From Gemmataceae bacterium (GTDB lineage: Bacteria; Planctomycetota; Planctomycetia; Gemmatales; Gemmataceae): a stretch of 64,000 bases of DNA. This document shows positions 22,809-31,344 of this stretch, one piece after another. The stretch's first letter is position 1. The number at the start of each line of letters is the position of its first letter. Position numbers and translations under genes: made by a program. Location of the stretch: the NCBI GenBank assembly GCA_019694755.1, contig JAIBBI010000011.1, positions 1 through 64,000 on the forward strand, in the 5' to 3' direction. A model generated the notes under the pieces. It did no database searches. It was not told the origin of the DNA and saw only the letters and a list, made by a program, of their open reading frames with translations.

Positions 22809-24512
22809 ATGAATCGCAAGTTCTCGACACTGATCCTCGTCGCGTTAACGTGGTGTTCGGCCGCGACCAACGCCCCGGGTGCAACGCCCCGCGACGAGTT
22901 GCTTCGTCTGGTTCCGGCCGACGCGGGGTTTGTCGTGGTCGTCACGGACCTGCGCGGGCACTCGAATCAATTGGCCGCCTCGCCTTTCCTAAAGAAGTGG
23001 CGGGAATCGCCGATGGGTCAGCGGGCTTTGGCGTCGCCCGCCTTGCAGCAGTTGAACGAGATCAATCAGTCGCTCCGTCGCGATGTCGGGGCGGATGCCG
23101 TGGAGTTGCGGAACGAAGTGCTGGGCGATGCGATCGTCCTGATCTGGCGGCCGGGCCCGCCGGGCAAGCCGGAGATGGACGACTCGCTGATTCTCGTTCG
23201 GCCTCGCGACGCCGCGATGGCCGCCCGAGTACTCGCCCAGGTGGAAAAGCAGCAGAGAAAGGCCGGGACATCTGGCGCAGCCCAGACGAGGTCGCACGCC
23301 GGACGCGAGTATACGCACCGGACACGGACGGGCGAACCGGACGAATTTCAGTACGTCCGCGGCAACCTGATCGCGCTGGGGTCGGGCGAGCGATTGCTCA
23401 AGGAAGTGATCGCAGCCGACACCGATGACCCCGTACGGGAGTCACCCTGGGTCACGCGATTCCGGCAGACGGGAGTCGGCGACGCGGCCGTTCTGTGGTG
23501 GATCAACGCACGGACATTTGATGCCCACCTGGAGACCAATCGACCACCCGCCCAATCTCCCGAAGGAGTCGCTTTCACGGCCGTGATGCGGCACTGGCAG
23601 GCGTGCGATGCCGTCGCCGCCTACCTGAACCTCGGTGCCGATGCGAAGATGGGGCTGGTCATCGCGGCCCGGCCGGACGCATTGCCCGAATCGACCCGCC
23701 GGCTGTTCCGGTCGATGACTGAAACGTCCGACGTGGTCAGCAAGCTACCCGGCGACGCGCTGATGAGCCTGACCGGTCGGCTGGACCTGACCGCGCTGCG
23801 GGCGGCGGCTGAGGAATTTCTACCTGACCCGGCCCGTTCCAAGGCGGGCGAGGCGATCGGCCGCACGGCCGGGGCGACCCTCGGCAACGACGCGATGGCC
23901 CGGCTACCGGAAGCGCTCGGGCCCGATTGGGGAGTGTGCCTGTCGCCGCCTGTATCGGGAGCGTCGGTGCCGGTGTTGACCATCGCGGTTCGACTGAAGA
24001 ACCCGGCCGACGCAGAAGTCGTGCCGCGCGTCCTCGAATCACTGCACACGCTCGCGACTCTGGCCGTACTCGGCTACAACACGTCACACCCGAACGCAGT
24101 CACGCTGGGAAGCGAACGGCAGGGCGGGGTCGAAGTGCGGTTCGCGGCCAACGAAAAAGTGTTTCCCGCCGGGGTTCGACCGTCGTATGCGTGGAAGCAC
24201 GGTTATCTTCTGATGACGAGTCACCCCTCGGCCATCTCGCGATTCCCGGCCGAGAGTGGGCCGAAGCCTGCATCCGCGCCGGTGGTGCGGTTCTCCGCGC
24301 CGGCATGGGCGGAGTTTCTGAAGACGCAACGATCGCCCGTCGCCGCCCTGATTGCGGCCAACGACAAAGTGTCGTTGGAAGAAGCAAAAAAGCAGGTCGA
24401 CGGTATCGTGGACCTGCTCGGGTTCATTTCCGGTATCGAATTGACAGTCATTCGAGCCGACAGCAACGCCCGCATCGAGATTACCATCACCACGAGCGCG
24501 CCGCTCAAATAA
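22809..24512 (+). CDS. Secreted protein of unknown function (large, DUF3352-like)
   Basis: The protein has 567 residues and begins with a signal peptide (MNRKFSTLILVALTWCSAATNAPGA, cleavage around residue 24). The mature part starts RDELLRLVPADAGFVVVVTDLRGH and has long alternating helix/strand segments (RLVPADAGF, PRDAAMAARVLAQVEKQ, ELTVIRADSNARIEI). It lies 34 bp behind the anti-sigma gene and is probably regulated with it. The protein at 33505 has a comparable layout (signal peptide, then a VPAQAPIVVHIRG-type opening), so both may belong to a planctomycete secreted family. I cannot assign a function. Confidence 0.7.
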   Translation: MNRKFSTLILVALTWCSAATNAPGATPRDELLRLVPADAGFVVVVTDLRGHSNQLAASPFLKKWRESPMGQRALASPALQQLNEINQSLRRDVGADAVELRNEVLGDAIVLIWRPGPPGKPEMDDSLILVRPRDAAMAARVLAQVEKQQRKAGTSGAAQTRSHAGREYTHRTRTGEPDEFQYVRGNLIALGSGERLLKEVIAADTDDPVRESPWVTRFRQTGVGDAAVLWWINARTFDAHLETNRPPAQSPEGVAFTAVMRHWQACDAVAAYLNLGADAKMGLVIAARPDALPESTRRLFRSMTETSDVVSKLPGDALMSLTGRLDLTALRAAAEEFLPDPARSKAGEAIGRTAGATLGNDAMARLPEALGPDWGVCLSPPVSGASVPVLTIAVRLKNPADAEVVPRVLESLHTLATLAVLGYNTSHPNAVTLGSERQGGVEVRFAANEKVFPAGVRPSYAWKHGYLLMTSHPSAISRFPAESGPKPASAPVVRFSAPAWAEFLKTQRSPVAALIAANDKVSLEEAKKQVDGIVDLLGFISGIELTVIRADSNARIEITITTSAPLK

Positions 24513-24519
24513 CGGCCGG

Positions 24520-25662
24520 TCAGGCGGACCAGGTTTTTGCCGGAACGCTGCGAACGTCGGGCCCGGTGTATCGGCCGCGCGGCCGGATGAGCCGGTTCTT
24601 TGCGAGCTGTTCGTTGATGTGGGCCGCCCAGCCGGTGATCCGGCTCATGACGAAGATCGGAGTGTAGATCGGAATTTCAAGGCCGAGCGCGTGATAGAGC
24701 CGACCCGCGGGCCAGTCGAGATTCGGGTACATGTTCTTTTCGCGGGCCATCACTGTCTCGATGATCTCCGCGGTCTCTTCGGCTGCCGACGTGCCGGCGA
24801 TCCCGGCCATCTGGGCCGAGTAGGCTTTGAGCACGCCGGCCCGCACGTCACCGGACTTGTAGACGCGGTGGCCGAAGCCCATGATCCGCTCTTTTTTGGC
24901 AAGCGCGGCCAGAGTCCACGCCTCGGCATTCTTGGGGCCGCCGGCCGCGTTAACCACGTCCATCACCTTTTCATTCGCGCCGCCGTGCAGCCGACCCTTC
25001 AGCGCGCCGACCGCGGCGACAACGCCGCTGTGCAAGTCGCTCTCGGTCGAGACGACGACGCGGGCCGTGAAGGTGGACGCGTTGAATTCGTGCTCGGCGT
25101 ACAGGATCAGCGATACGTCGAAGGCACGAACTTCTTCCGGAGTCGCCTCCTTGCCGCGGACCAGGTACATGAAGTGGGCGGCCGCCCCGAGGTCGCTGCG
25201 CGGAGCGACAGGCGTCTTGCCCTTGCTCAGATGGAACTGGTCGGCGACGGCCAGCGGAATTTGGGCGTACAACCGCTCGGCCTTGCGGAGGTTGGCCTCG
25301 GGTGAGCTGTCATTGACATCCGGGTCGAAGTGCGAGAGTACGCTGATGGAAGTGCGGATGACGTCCATCGGAGAAACGTTGCGAGGCAGCGCGGCCAACA
25401 GTGGCCGAAGGCACTCCGGCAACTTACGGGCCGCCGACACCCGCGATTGGAAGTCGGTCAACTGCTTCGGGGTGGGTAGCTCGCCGTAAAGCATCAGGAA
25501 TGCGACTTCGTCGAAGTTGCAATACTGGCACAACTCGGTCACCGGGTAGCCGCGATAGCGAAGGCCGCCCTCGACGGTCGAGACGGCCGTCTCTCCCGCG
25601 ATGACGCCCTCGAGACCGGGCGAGTAGATTTCCGTGGCCGGAGCCGAAGCCGCACTCATCAT
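24520..25662 (-). CDS. prpC: Citrate/2-methylcitrate synthase
   Basis: The protein has 380 residues. It carries citrate synthase signatures: RYRGYPVTEL near the start, GRLHGGANEKVM (active-site His), MGFGHRVYKSGD (second His) and a final RPRGRYTGP. The compact length fits type II bacterial citrate or methylcitrate synthases. It lies 24 bp behind a 2-methylisocitrate lyase-like gene on the same strand, so condensation of propionyl-CoA with oxaloacetate in the methylcitrate cycle is the favoured role. A housekeeping citrate synthase cannot be excluded. The start could be ATG 25662 or the adjacent ATG 25659, both after AGGGAG. Confidence 0.85.
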   Translation of the reverse strand: MMSAASAPATEIYSPGLEGVIAGETAVSTVEGGLRYRGYPVTELCQYCNFDEVAFLMLYGELPTPKQLTDFQSRVSAARKLPECLRPLLAALPRNVSPMDVIRTSISVLSHFDPDVNDSSPEANLRKAERLYAQIPLAVADQFHLSKGKTPVAPRSDLGAAAHFMYLVRGKEATPEEVRAFDVSLILYAEHEFNASTFTARVVVSTESDLHSGVVAAVGALKGRLHGGANEKVMDVVNAAGGPKNAEAWTLAALAKKERIMGFGHRVYKSGDVRAGVLKAYSAQMAGIAGTSAAEETAEIIETVMAREKNMYPNLDWPAGRLYHALGLEIPIYTPIFVMSRITGWAAHINEQLAKNRLIRPRGRYTGPDVRSVPAKTWSA

Positions 25663-25686
25663 CTATCTCCCTGAGCCGTGTTCCTG

Positions 25687-26577
25687 TCAGCGATTGTTCG
25701 CTGCGTTGCCGAAGTAGGCGCGGTCGCGCTGTTCGTAACCAGTGTATCCGAGGAGTTCGTACAAATCCGCCCGCGTCATCATTCGCGGCAGGAAATCGCG
25801 GGCGTGCCCGGTCTTTGCCAGACCGGTGAAAAGGTCTTCGACCGCTTTCAAAGCGACGCGCAGCGAGGTCACCGGGAAGATGATCATGCGGTATCCCATA
25901 TCTCCGAGCGTGGGCGCGTCGAGCGGCGGGCTCTTGCCGAACTCGGTAAGGTTGGCCAGGAGCAGGCCCGGGCAGTCTTTCGCGAAGCGGGCAAACTCCT
26001 CGGGCGTCTCCAGTGCTTCCGGGAAGATCGCGTCGGCACCGGCCTCGCGGTACATGTTTGCGCGTCGGACGGCGTCGTCGTAGCCGTAAACGCCTCGAGC
26101 GTCGGTCCGCGCGATGATGATGAAGTCCGGGTCGGTGCGGGCGGCTGCCGCGGCGCGAATCTTGCCGACCATGGCGTCAGCTTCTACGAGGCCTTTGCCG
26201 GAAAGGTGGCCGCATCTTTTGGGCAGGATCTGGTCTTCGAGGTGGAGCCCGGCCGACCCCGCCCGCTCGAACTCGCGGATCGTCCGCTCGACGTTCAGGG
26301 CTTCGCCGAACCCCGTGTCGGCATCGCAGATCAGCGGCAGGTCGCAGGCCGCCGTAATTGCCCGAGCGGCGGAAGTGAATTCCGTCAGGGTGACCAGTCC
26401 GACGTCCGGCAGGGCCAGCGTGGCCGACAGGGCGGCCCCCGAAAGGTACATGCCGCGGAAGCCGGCCCGCTCGGCCAGTCGGGCGATCAGCGGATGGAAG
26501 ACACCGGGCAGCACGACGGGACCGGCCGCGAGTTCGGTCCGCAGCCGGGCGCCCGGAGTGGGTTGATTCGGATTCAT
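25687..26577 (-). CDS. prpB: 2-methylisocitrate lyase (PEP mutase/isocitrate lyase family)
   Basis: The protein has 296 residues, the normal length. It shows DADTGFGEALNVERTI (metal and substrate site), LEDQILPKRCGHLSGK with the catalytic KRCGH loop, and IIARTDARG. PrpB splits 2-methylisocitrate to pyruvate and succinate in propionate breakdown. It is upstream of, and co-transcribed with, the citrate/methylcitrate synthase. A methylcitrate dehydratase gene (prpD or acnD) is not in the window. A related C-C lyase such as oxaloacetase is possible, but the synthase neighbour argues for PrpB. Confidence 0.85.
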   Translation of the reverse strand: MNPNQPTPGARLRTELAAGPVVLPGVFHPLIARLAERAGFRGMYLSGAALSATLALPDVGLVTLTEFTSAARAITAACDLPLICDADTGFGEALNVERTIREFERAGSAGLHLEDQILPKRCGHLSGKGLVEADAMVGKIRAAAAARTDPDFIIIARTDARGVYGYDDAVRRANMYREAGADAIFPEALETPEEFARFAKDCPGLLLANLTEFGKSPPLDAPTLGDMGYRMIIFPVTSLRVALKAVEDLFTGLAKTGHARDFLPRMMTRADLYELLGYTGYEQRDRAYFGNAANNR

Positions 26578-26625
26578 GCGGACTATTGTAAGACCGAACT
26601 GGGAGAGTCGACGGAGCCATGCCGC

Positions 26626-27297
26626 CTATTCCGCTTCGAGTTTGCCCGCCCGCTCGAGTCGCTTGTAGATCACGAGGGAATACACGACGGGGACCAGACC
26701 GGCAACAATGAGCGCGGGAATGCACCACAGCACCGACACGCCGAGCATGACGGCCAGGAACCCGCCGAGGCCCGCAATCACGAACAGCCACGCGGCCAGG
26801 CGGTGGGTCCGCTCCCAGACGACGTCGGAAGCGAGGGTCCAGGGCGTCCGCACGCCGACGTAGAAGTTCTTTCGGACCTTACCGAGCACGTTGCCGAGCA
26901 GCCCGAAGAACAGGAACAGCCCGCCGAGGAACAGCCGGCCCGGCATTTCGCCTTTCATCTGGCCGTACAGAGTCACCGCCTGCAGGTAGATGAACAGGCC
27001 GATCATCAGAAACACGATGTAGTCGTAGATGCCACGGAAATCGTTGATCGAGAACTTGCGCGGCGACAGCCAGGGTAGGGCGAGAAAAATCAGAAACGTA
27101 ACCGTACTGAGGGCCGGGAAGATCCAGAACACCTCGAACAAGTCGTCGCGGCTGGCGAACCGGTCGGGCTCCATCGCGGCATTCCAATGGACCGCGACCT
27201 GCTCGGGAAAATAGTCGGCGCGATTACCGGCGAGATAGGCCGACGCGCCGACGCCGGACAGGAGCAGCAGCAACGAAAGCCACAACCAACGGGACAC
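26626..27297 (-). CDS. SdpI-family integral membrane protein
   Basis: The protein has 223 residues with about six hydrophobic helices, starting MSRWLWLSLLLLLSGVGAS. A DUF1648-like region (VAVHWNAAMEPDRF) is followed by the SdpI-type core (GKVRKNFYVGVRTPWTL then VWERTHRLAAWLF). In Bacillus, SdpI gives immunity to the SdpC toxin and sequesters the ArsR-type repressor SdpR. Here an ArsR-family gene lies immediately upstream with a 2-bp gap, reproducing that pair. No SdpC-like toxin gene is visible, so a general envelope-stress role is as likely as immunity. Confidence 0.8.
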   Translation of the reverse strand: MSRWLWLSLLLLLSGVGASAYLAGNRADYFPEQVAVHWNAAMEPDRFASRDDLFEVFWIFPALSTVTFLIFLALPWLSPRKFSINDFRGIYDYIVFLMIGLFIYLQAVTLYGQMKGEMPGRLFLGGLFLFFGLLGNVLGKVRKNFYVGVRTPWTLASDVVWERTHRLAAWLFVIAGLGGFLAVMLGVSVLWCIPALIVAGLVPVVYSLVIYKRLERAGKLEAE

Positions 27298-27299
27298 GG

Positions 27300-27566
27300 C
27301 TAGTTCTCCTTGCGGGGCATGAGATCAAGGACGGTCGCGATGAGATCCTGCACGACCGTGGTGTTCAGCGTGTAGATGATCTGCCGGCCCTCGCGGCGCG
27401 AAGCGATCAGGTCGGCTTCCTGCAGGATGGCGAAATGGTGCGACATCGACGGCTTCGATAGGTCGAACTTCTCGGCGAGTTCCCCTGCCGTCATCGGCCC
27501 CTGCCGAAGAAGGTGGAGAATCTCCCGCCGGGTCGGGTCGGCCAGCGCTCGGAAGCCGGAGTTCAT
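27300..27566 (-). CDS. ArsR-family transcriptional repressor (SdpR-like)
   Basis: The protein has 88 residues from ATG 27566, preceded by GGAGGGCG. It has a winged helix with LADPTRREILHLLRQGPMTA, LAEKFDLSKPSMSHHFAIL (recognition helix) and the wing SRREGRQIIYTL. No metal-binding cysteines typical of ArsR or SmtB sensors are present. That fits the SdpR branch, where the partner membrane protein controls the repressor. A palindromic operator candidate lies 33 bp upstream (27599-27614), implying autoregulation. Confidence 0.87.
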   Translation of the reverse strand: MNSGFRALADPTRREILHLLRQGPMTAGELAEKFDLSKPSMSHHFAILQEADLIASRREGRQIIYTLNTTVVQDLIATVLDLMPRKEN

Positions 27567-27598
27567 GTGCCGCGTTCGCCCTCCTGATACATCTATTA

Positions 27599-27614
27599 TT
27601 CGATGTTCATCGAA
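27599..27614. promoter_or_regulatory. Candidate ArsR/SdpR operator palindrome
   Basis: The sequence TTCGATG-TT-CATCGAA is a perfect 7-bp inverted repeat in an AT-rich stretch (ATTATT before, ATATATTAGC after) upstream of the repressor start. ArsR-family dimers bind palindromes of this size near promoters. It is the best operator candidate in the window. Confidence 0.6.
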
Positions 27615-27644
27615 ATATATTAGCAAAAAAAAGACGCAGGGCGA

Positions 27645-28868
27645 TCAGCGGAGCGAGTACGCGACGGCGACGAGGGTCGCCACCGCGAGAATGGCCGCGG
27701 CAATGAGCGGCCATTTGCCGCGGCGCAGCGCGGCCGACAGGACTTCGACGGAATCGGAGGAACTGTCTGCCGCGGCTGGTTCCGTCGTGAGGGCGGCGAG
27801 GATTCTCTTCGTATCGCCCGGATTGTCCGGCCCTGTGGCGGGGGCGGCCCACGCCTTCAGGCGATCGCGTACCGTGGCGGCCGAATCCGGTCGCTTGTCC
27901 GGGTCCTTCGAAAGCAACTCATCGATGAGGTCCGCGAGCGGTTCCGGCACGTCGAGGTTGTATTCCTCGATGCGCGGCGGAGCCTCCTGCCGCTGCCTGC
28001 GGATCTTCTCGATGGACGTGCCGCCGGGGAATGGCGGCCTGCCCGTGAGTGAATAAAACAGGGTCGCGCCGAGACTGTAAAGGTCGCTGCGGGCGTCTAC
28101 CTGCTGGGCGTTGCGCGTCTGCTCGGGCGAGATGTAATCCATCGTCCCGACGACGTAGCCCTTGCCGCCGATCACGGTCGCGTCGCCGCCCTCGCCCTCC
28201 CGGAGCGCGAGGCCGAGGTCGAGAATCTTCGCGTGACCCGCGGGCGTGATCATCAGATTCGACGGCTTGATGTCGCGATGAATGAGGCCGGTGGCGTGGG
28301 CATGAGAAAGGCCGTCGGCCGCCTCGGAGAAGACGCGGGCGGCGATGGCTGGTGCGAGCGGCCCGCCCGTCTGCACAGTGCGGGCGAGCGTCCGCCCGGG
28401 CACGTATTCCAGTGCTATGTAATGGACGTTTCCAGCCACGCCGGCCTCGTAGGCCCGGGCGAGATGGGCGTGATCGAGCCCGTCGTGCAGTTGCATTTCA
28501 CGCCGGAATCGGACCAGGAGGCGCTCCTCTTCGCGAGCCCAGTGCGGCGGGAGGACTTTCAATGCGACGGGCTGACCGCCACGCGAATCGCGCGCGAGAT
28601 AGACCTTGCCCATACCGCCTTTGCCGATCGGCGCGAGGATGCGGTACGGGCCGACGACCATGCCCTTGCTGATCCCGGCGAGCAGTTTGCGGGCTTGAAA
28701 CGTGGTGAGCTTGCCCTGGCGGACAAACGCCGCGGCCAGCGCGGGTGCCGCGGCGCGGTCCCGCTCGCTGATCGCGGCCTGACCGGCGACGATCTCTTCC
28801 TCGGAGAGCAGGCGGCTCGCTCGTAGCGCGTCGAGAAACTGCCCGGCTGTTGGCTTTGGTGGCGTCAT
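27645..28868 (-). CDS. Membrane-anchored Ser/Thr protein kinase
   Basis: The protein has 407 residues. A helical N-terminal region (LSEEEIVAGQ...LTTFQARKLLAG) precedes the kinase domain: IGKGGMGKVYLA, VALKVL, HRDIKPSN and LDLGLA, where DLG replaces DFG, then ISPEQ. A single transmembrane helix at the very C-terminus (PLIAAAILAVATLVAVAYSLR) anchors it with almost nothing outside. It lies 19 bp behind the dienelactone hydrolase gene on the same strand and is probably co-transcribed. It is unrelated in context to the island kinases. Confidence 0.85.
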   Translation of the reverse strand: MTPPKPTAGQFLDALRASRLLSEEEIVAGQAAISERDRAAAPALAAAFVRQGKLTTFQARKLLAGISKGMVVGPYRILAPIGKGGMGKVYLARDSRGGQPVALKVLPPHWAREEERLLVRFRREMQLHDGLDHAHLARAYEAGVAGNVHYIALEYVPGRTLARTVQTGGPLAPAIAARVFSEAADGLSHAHATGLIHRDIKPSNLMITPAGHAKILDLGLALREGEGGDATVIGGKGYVVGTMDYISPEQTRNAQQVDARSDLYSLGATLFYSLTGRPPFPGGTSIEKIRRQRQEAPPRIEEYNLDVPEPLADLIDELLSKDPDKRPDSAATVRDRLKAWAAPATGPDNPGDTKRILAALTTEPAAADSSSDSVEVLSAALRRGKWPLIAAAILAVATLVAVAYSLR

Positions 28869-28887
28869 GCGCGATGGTGCCGCCGGC

Positions 28888-29667
28888 TTATTTCTCGAAC
28901 GCTTCGCGAAACAAGTTGCACATCAACTCCCAGCTTCGCCGGTCGGCCGCCGCATTGTACTTGATCCCGTCAATTCCGCGGGAGTCGGCGTCGGCCACGG
29001 TGAAGCTGTGCTTTGCGCCGCCGAAATACGCAAACTCGTAGTCCGCCCCGGCCGACCCGAGTGCGGCACGGAACGCGGCACACGCCTTCTCCGGGATGAA
29101 CGAATCATCCGCGCCGTGACAGACGAGGATCTTGCACCGGGCCTTTTTCGCCTGCTCCGCGGTGATGTCCGGCAACGCGCCGTGAAAGCTCACGGCTGCG
29201 CGGATATCGGCGCCAGCGATGGCCATGTTAAGAGCGGTCGAGCCACCGAAACAATACCCGATCACGGCGACCTTTTTCGTGTCGACCATGGGTTGCTTGC
29301 GCAACTCGGCGAGGCCGGCGGCCGCGCGGCCCGCCCAGAGTTTCTCGTTGCCGCGGACCTTCTCCATCATCTCGCCCGCTTCCTTCGGATGGGCCGCCGT
29401 CTTTCCGTCGCCGTACATGTCGACTGCCAGGGCCGCGTAGCCGAGTTCGGCGAGCATGGTGGCCCGCTTGCGAGCGTAGTCGTTCAGGCCCCACCATTCG
29501 TGGACGACGAGGACACCCGGTCGGCGGGCGTCGGTGGCGTCGTCCCAGTACAGTTGACCTTTCAACGTCACGCCATCGTGGGTGTAATCCACAGGCTTGT
29601 TTTTGATGGCTGCCGGTGTCTGTCCTGCAATCGCTGTTAGAATGGCCACGGCAAGGATCGCCCGCAT
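28888..29667 (-). CDS. Secreted dienelactone hydrolase-family protein
   Basis: The protein has 259 residues with a signal peptide (MRAILAVAILTAIAGQTPAA). The alpha/beta hydrolase core shows VVHEWWGLNDYAR, the nucleophile elbow GYCFGG with cysteine as nucleophile, HGADDSFIP (Asp) and GGAKHSF (His), the Cys-Asp-His triad of this family. Typical substrates are lactones or esters; the natural substrate is unknown. It is upstream of the kinase gene and divergent from the Nudix gene. Confidence 0.85.
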   Translation of the reverse strand: MRAILAVAILTAIAGQTPAAIKNKPVDYTHDGVTLKGQLYWDDATDARRPGVLVVHEWWGLNDYARKRATMLAELGYAALAVDMYGDGKTAAHPKEAGEMMEKVRGNEKLWAGRAAAGLAELRKQPMVDTKKVAVIGYCFGGSTALNMAIAGADIRAAVSFHGALPDITAEQAKKARCKILVCHGADDSFIPEKACAAFRAALGSAGADYEFAYFGGAKHSFTVADADSRGIDGIKYNAAADRRSWELMCNLFREAFEK

Positions 29668-29756
29668 GGTTGTCTCACTCCCGTTTTACGCCGCACAGTC
29701 TGGCTGGGGACGGCGCGGGTGTGACACAAACCGCGCCGTCCGGGCCCGGAGGACCC

Positions 29757-30185
29757 ATGGGATACAGTTACGAATTCCCGCGGCCATCGTTGACGGTGGA
29801 TGTAGCCGTCGTCACCCGCGGAGCGTCGCCACGGGTCCTGCTGATCCAGCGGCGCAAGCCGCCCTTCGCGGGGGCCTGGGCGCTCCCCGGCGGATTCGTC
29901 GAGGAGAATGAACCTCTGGAGGCGGCAGCCCGGCGCGAACTGCGGGAGGAAACGGGGCTCCATGTCGCCGAGTTGACCCAAATCGGCACCTACGGCGACC
30001 CGGGCCGCGACCCGCGCGGCTGGACCGTGAGCGTGGCTTATTGGACCCGGGTCGATGAATCGTCGGCCCACGCCGTGGCCGCGGACGATGCCGAGGCGGC
30101 CAGTTGGTATCCACTCGATGCGTTGCCACCGTTGGCATTCGATCACGCGAAGATTCTGAAGCACGTGCGCCGCTGGGTCAATTGA
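29757..30185 (+). CDS. NUDIX hydrolase
   Basis: The protein has 142 residues and starts at ATG 29757 behind CGGAGGA. The Nudix box GGFVEENEPLEAAARRELRE then ETGL is complete, with LLIQRRKPPFAGAWALPGG before it. The overall form resembles ADP-ribose pyrophosphatase or NrtR-like Nudix domains, but the winged-helix of NrtR is absent. It should hydrolyse a nucleoside diphosphate linked to another group. A strong terminator follows at 30198-30223, so it is a single-gene unit. Confidence 0.85.
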   Translation: MGYSYEFPRPSLTVDVAVVTRGASPRVLLIQRRKPPFAGAWALPGGFVEENEPLEAAARRELREETGLHVAELTQIGTYGDPGRDPRGWTVSVAYWTRVDESSAHAVAADDAEAASWYPLDALPPLAFDHAKILKHVRRWVN

Positions 30186-30197
30186 CAGCCTCGCCTC

Positions 30198-30223
30198 GTC
30201 CGGGAGTCGCCCCGGACTTTTTT
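30198..30223 (+). terminator. Intrinsic terminator of the Nudix gene
   Basis: GTCCGGG pairs with CCCGGAC around a 6-nt loop and is followed by six T residues, 13 bp after the stop codon. Confidence 0.85.
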
Positions 30224-30291
30224 CTGATTCCGCGAAGGAACTCGTCGGCTGGCGACAAGTTATTGGTGAAGGAACCGGCCAGGGCCGCTGA

Positions 30292-30849
30292 ATGGACAAC
30301 CAGAAGCGGATAGGCCTGGAAGCCGGTTTGCGGTCGGCCGCCGTCGCGGGCGACGAGGCCGCCTGGCGAGCGCTTTACGATGCGCATGCCGATGGGCTTC
30401 GCAAGTATGTCGACTGGCGGTGCGGCGGGCTGCGGTCGTTGGGCGATGACGTGGTCCAGGAAGTCTGGCTGACGGTCGTCCGGCGAATTGCCTCGTTCGA
30501 TCCCGGGGCCGGGAATTTCGGGGCGTGGATAACGGGCATCGCCGCCCTGACGATCCGCAACCACCTGCGAAAGCACCACCGCACAGCGGGCCGGCAGCAG
30601 GCTCTGATCGACGCACCGGCGGCACACGCCGATCCGCACGAAAACGAAGATCGATCGTACCGGCTCGCCCGGGCGCTCGACGAACTGCCCGAACGGTACG
30701 AGATGGCGCTGCGGGCCAAGTACGTCGAGCAGATGAGCGTTGCCCAGATTGCGGACTCGTGGAACGAGTCGCCGAAAGCCGTGGAGTCGGTTCTGTCGCG
30801 GGCCCGCGAACAGTTCCGGACGATTTACGAGCGTGGAGTGCAGTCCTGA
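30292..30849 (+). CDS. ECF-type RNA polymerase sigma factor
   Basis: The protein has 185 residues. Region 2 shows WRALYDAHADGLRKYVDWR and SLGDDVVQEVWLTV. Region 4 shows LDELPERYEMALRAKYVEQM and SPKAVESVLSRAREQF. The stop overlaps the start of the next gene by one base (TGATG), and that gene encodes a membrane protein of anti-sigma type. It differs clearly from the sigma factor at 21655. Targets are unknown. Confidence 0.87.
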   Translation: MDNQKRIGLEAGLRSAAVAGDEAAWRALYDAHADGLRKYVDWRCGGLRSLGDDVVQEVWLTVVRRIASFDPGAGNFGAWITGIAALTIRNHLRKHHRTAGRQQALIDAPAAHADPHENEDRSYRLARALDELPERYEMALRAKYVEQMSVAQIADSWNESPKAVESVLSRAREQFRTIYERGVQS

Positions 30850-31340
30850 TGGATGACCTCGACGCGATCCTGACACCCCGCGCGAGCGCAACGCCGCCGA
30901 CGGACGCAGTCTGGCTGGTGACGGCTCGCGCAGTTGCCCGGCGAAGGTGGGGCCGGCGAATCCGGAACAGCCTGGCTTTGGCCATGAGCTTTGCCGTCGG
31001 CATGGTGGTCATGCTGTTCGTACGGCCCGCCCCCGTGGGCCGGCAGGAGCAGCCGATCGCGGCGGTCGATCCGCCACCGAAATCGGACGAGCCCTCCGCC
31101 GACCCATACGAGAACGACCCGCCGGGCCGCGTCGAGCGGTGGGCGGGCGTGGCCGAGGGGGAAAAGCGGCGCACGCTGTTTCGAAGGGCGGGCGACGGAT
31201 TCCTCAAGCTGGGCGATGAGTCGGCTGCGCTGCGTTGCTACCGCCGGGCCCTCGACGGCGGTACACGGGAAGAACTGGCGATCCGGGTGGAGGACACCTG
31301 GCTCTTGATGACCCTAAAGATGGCACGATCACGGGAGTAA
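30849..31340 (+). CDS. Single-pass membrane protein coupled to the sigma factor (putative anti-sigma)
   Basis: The protein has 163 residues. A short cytoplasmic part is followed by one transmembrane helix (about residues 40-59, LALAMSFAVGMVVMLFV), then a polar outward region ending in a TPR-like helix pair (RRAGDGFLKLGDESAALRCYRRAL). There is no HxxxCxxC motif. One-base overlap with the sigma gene and membrane topology suggest anti-sigma function, but no known domain confirms it. Confidence 0.6.
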   Translation: MDDLDAILTPRASATPPTDAVWLVTARAVARRRWGRRIRNSLALAMSFAVGMVVMLFVRPAPVGRQEQPIAAVDPPPKSDEPSADPYENDPPGRVERWAGVAEGEKRRTLFRRAGDGFLKLGDESAALRCYRRALDGGTREELAIRVEDTWLLMTLKMARSRE

Positions 31341-31344
31341 TGCG

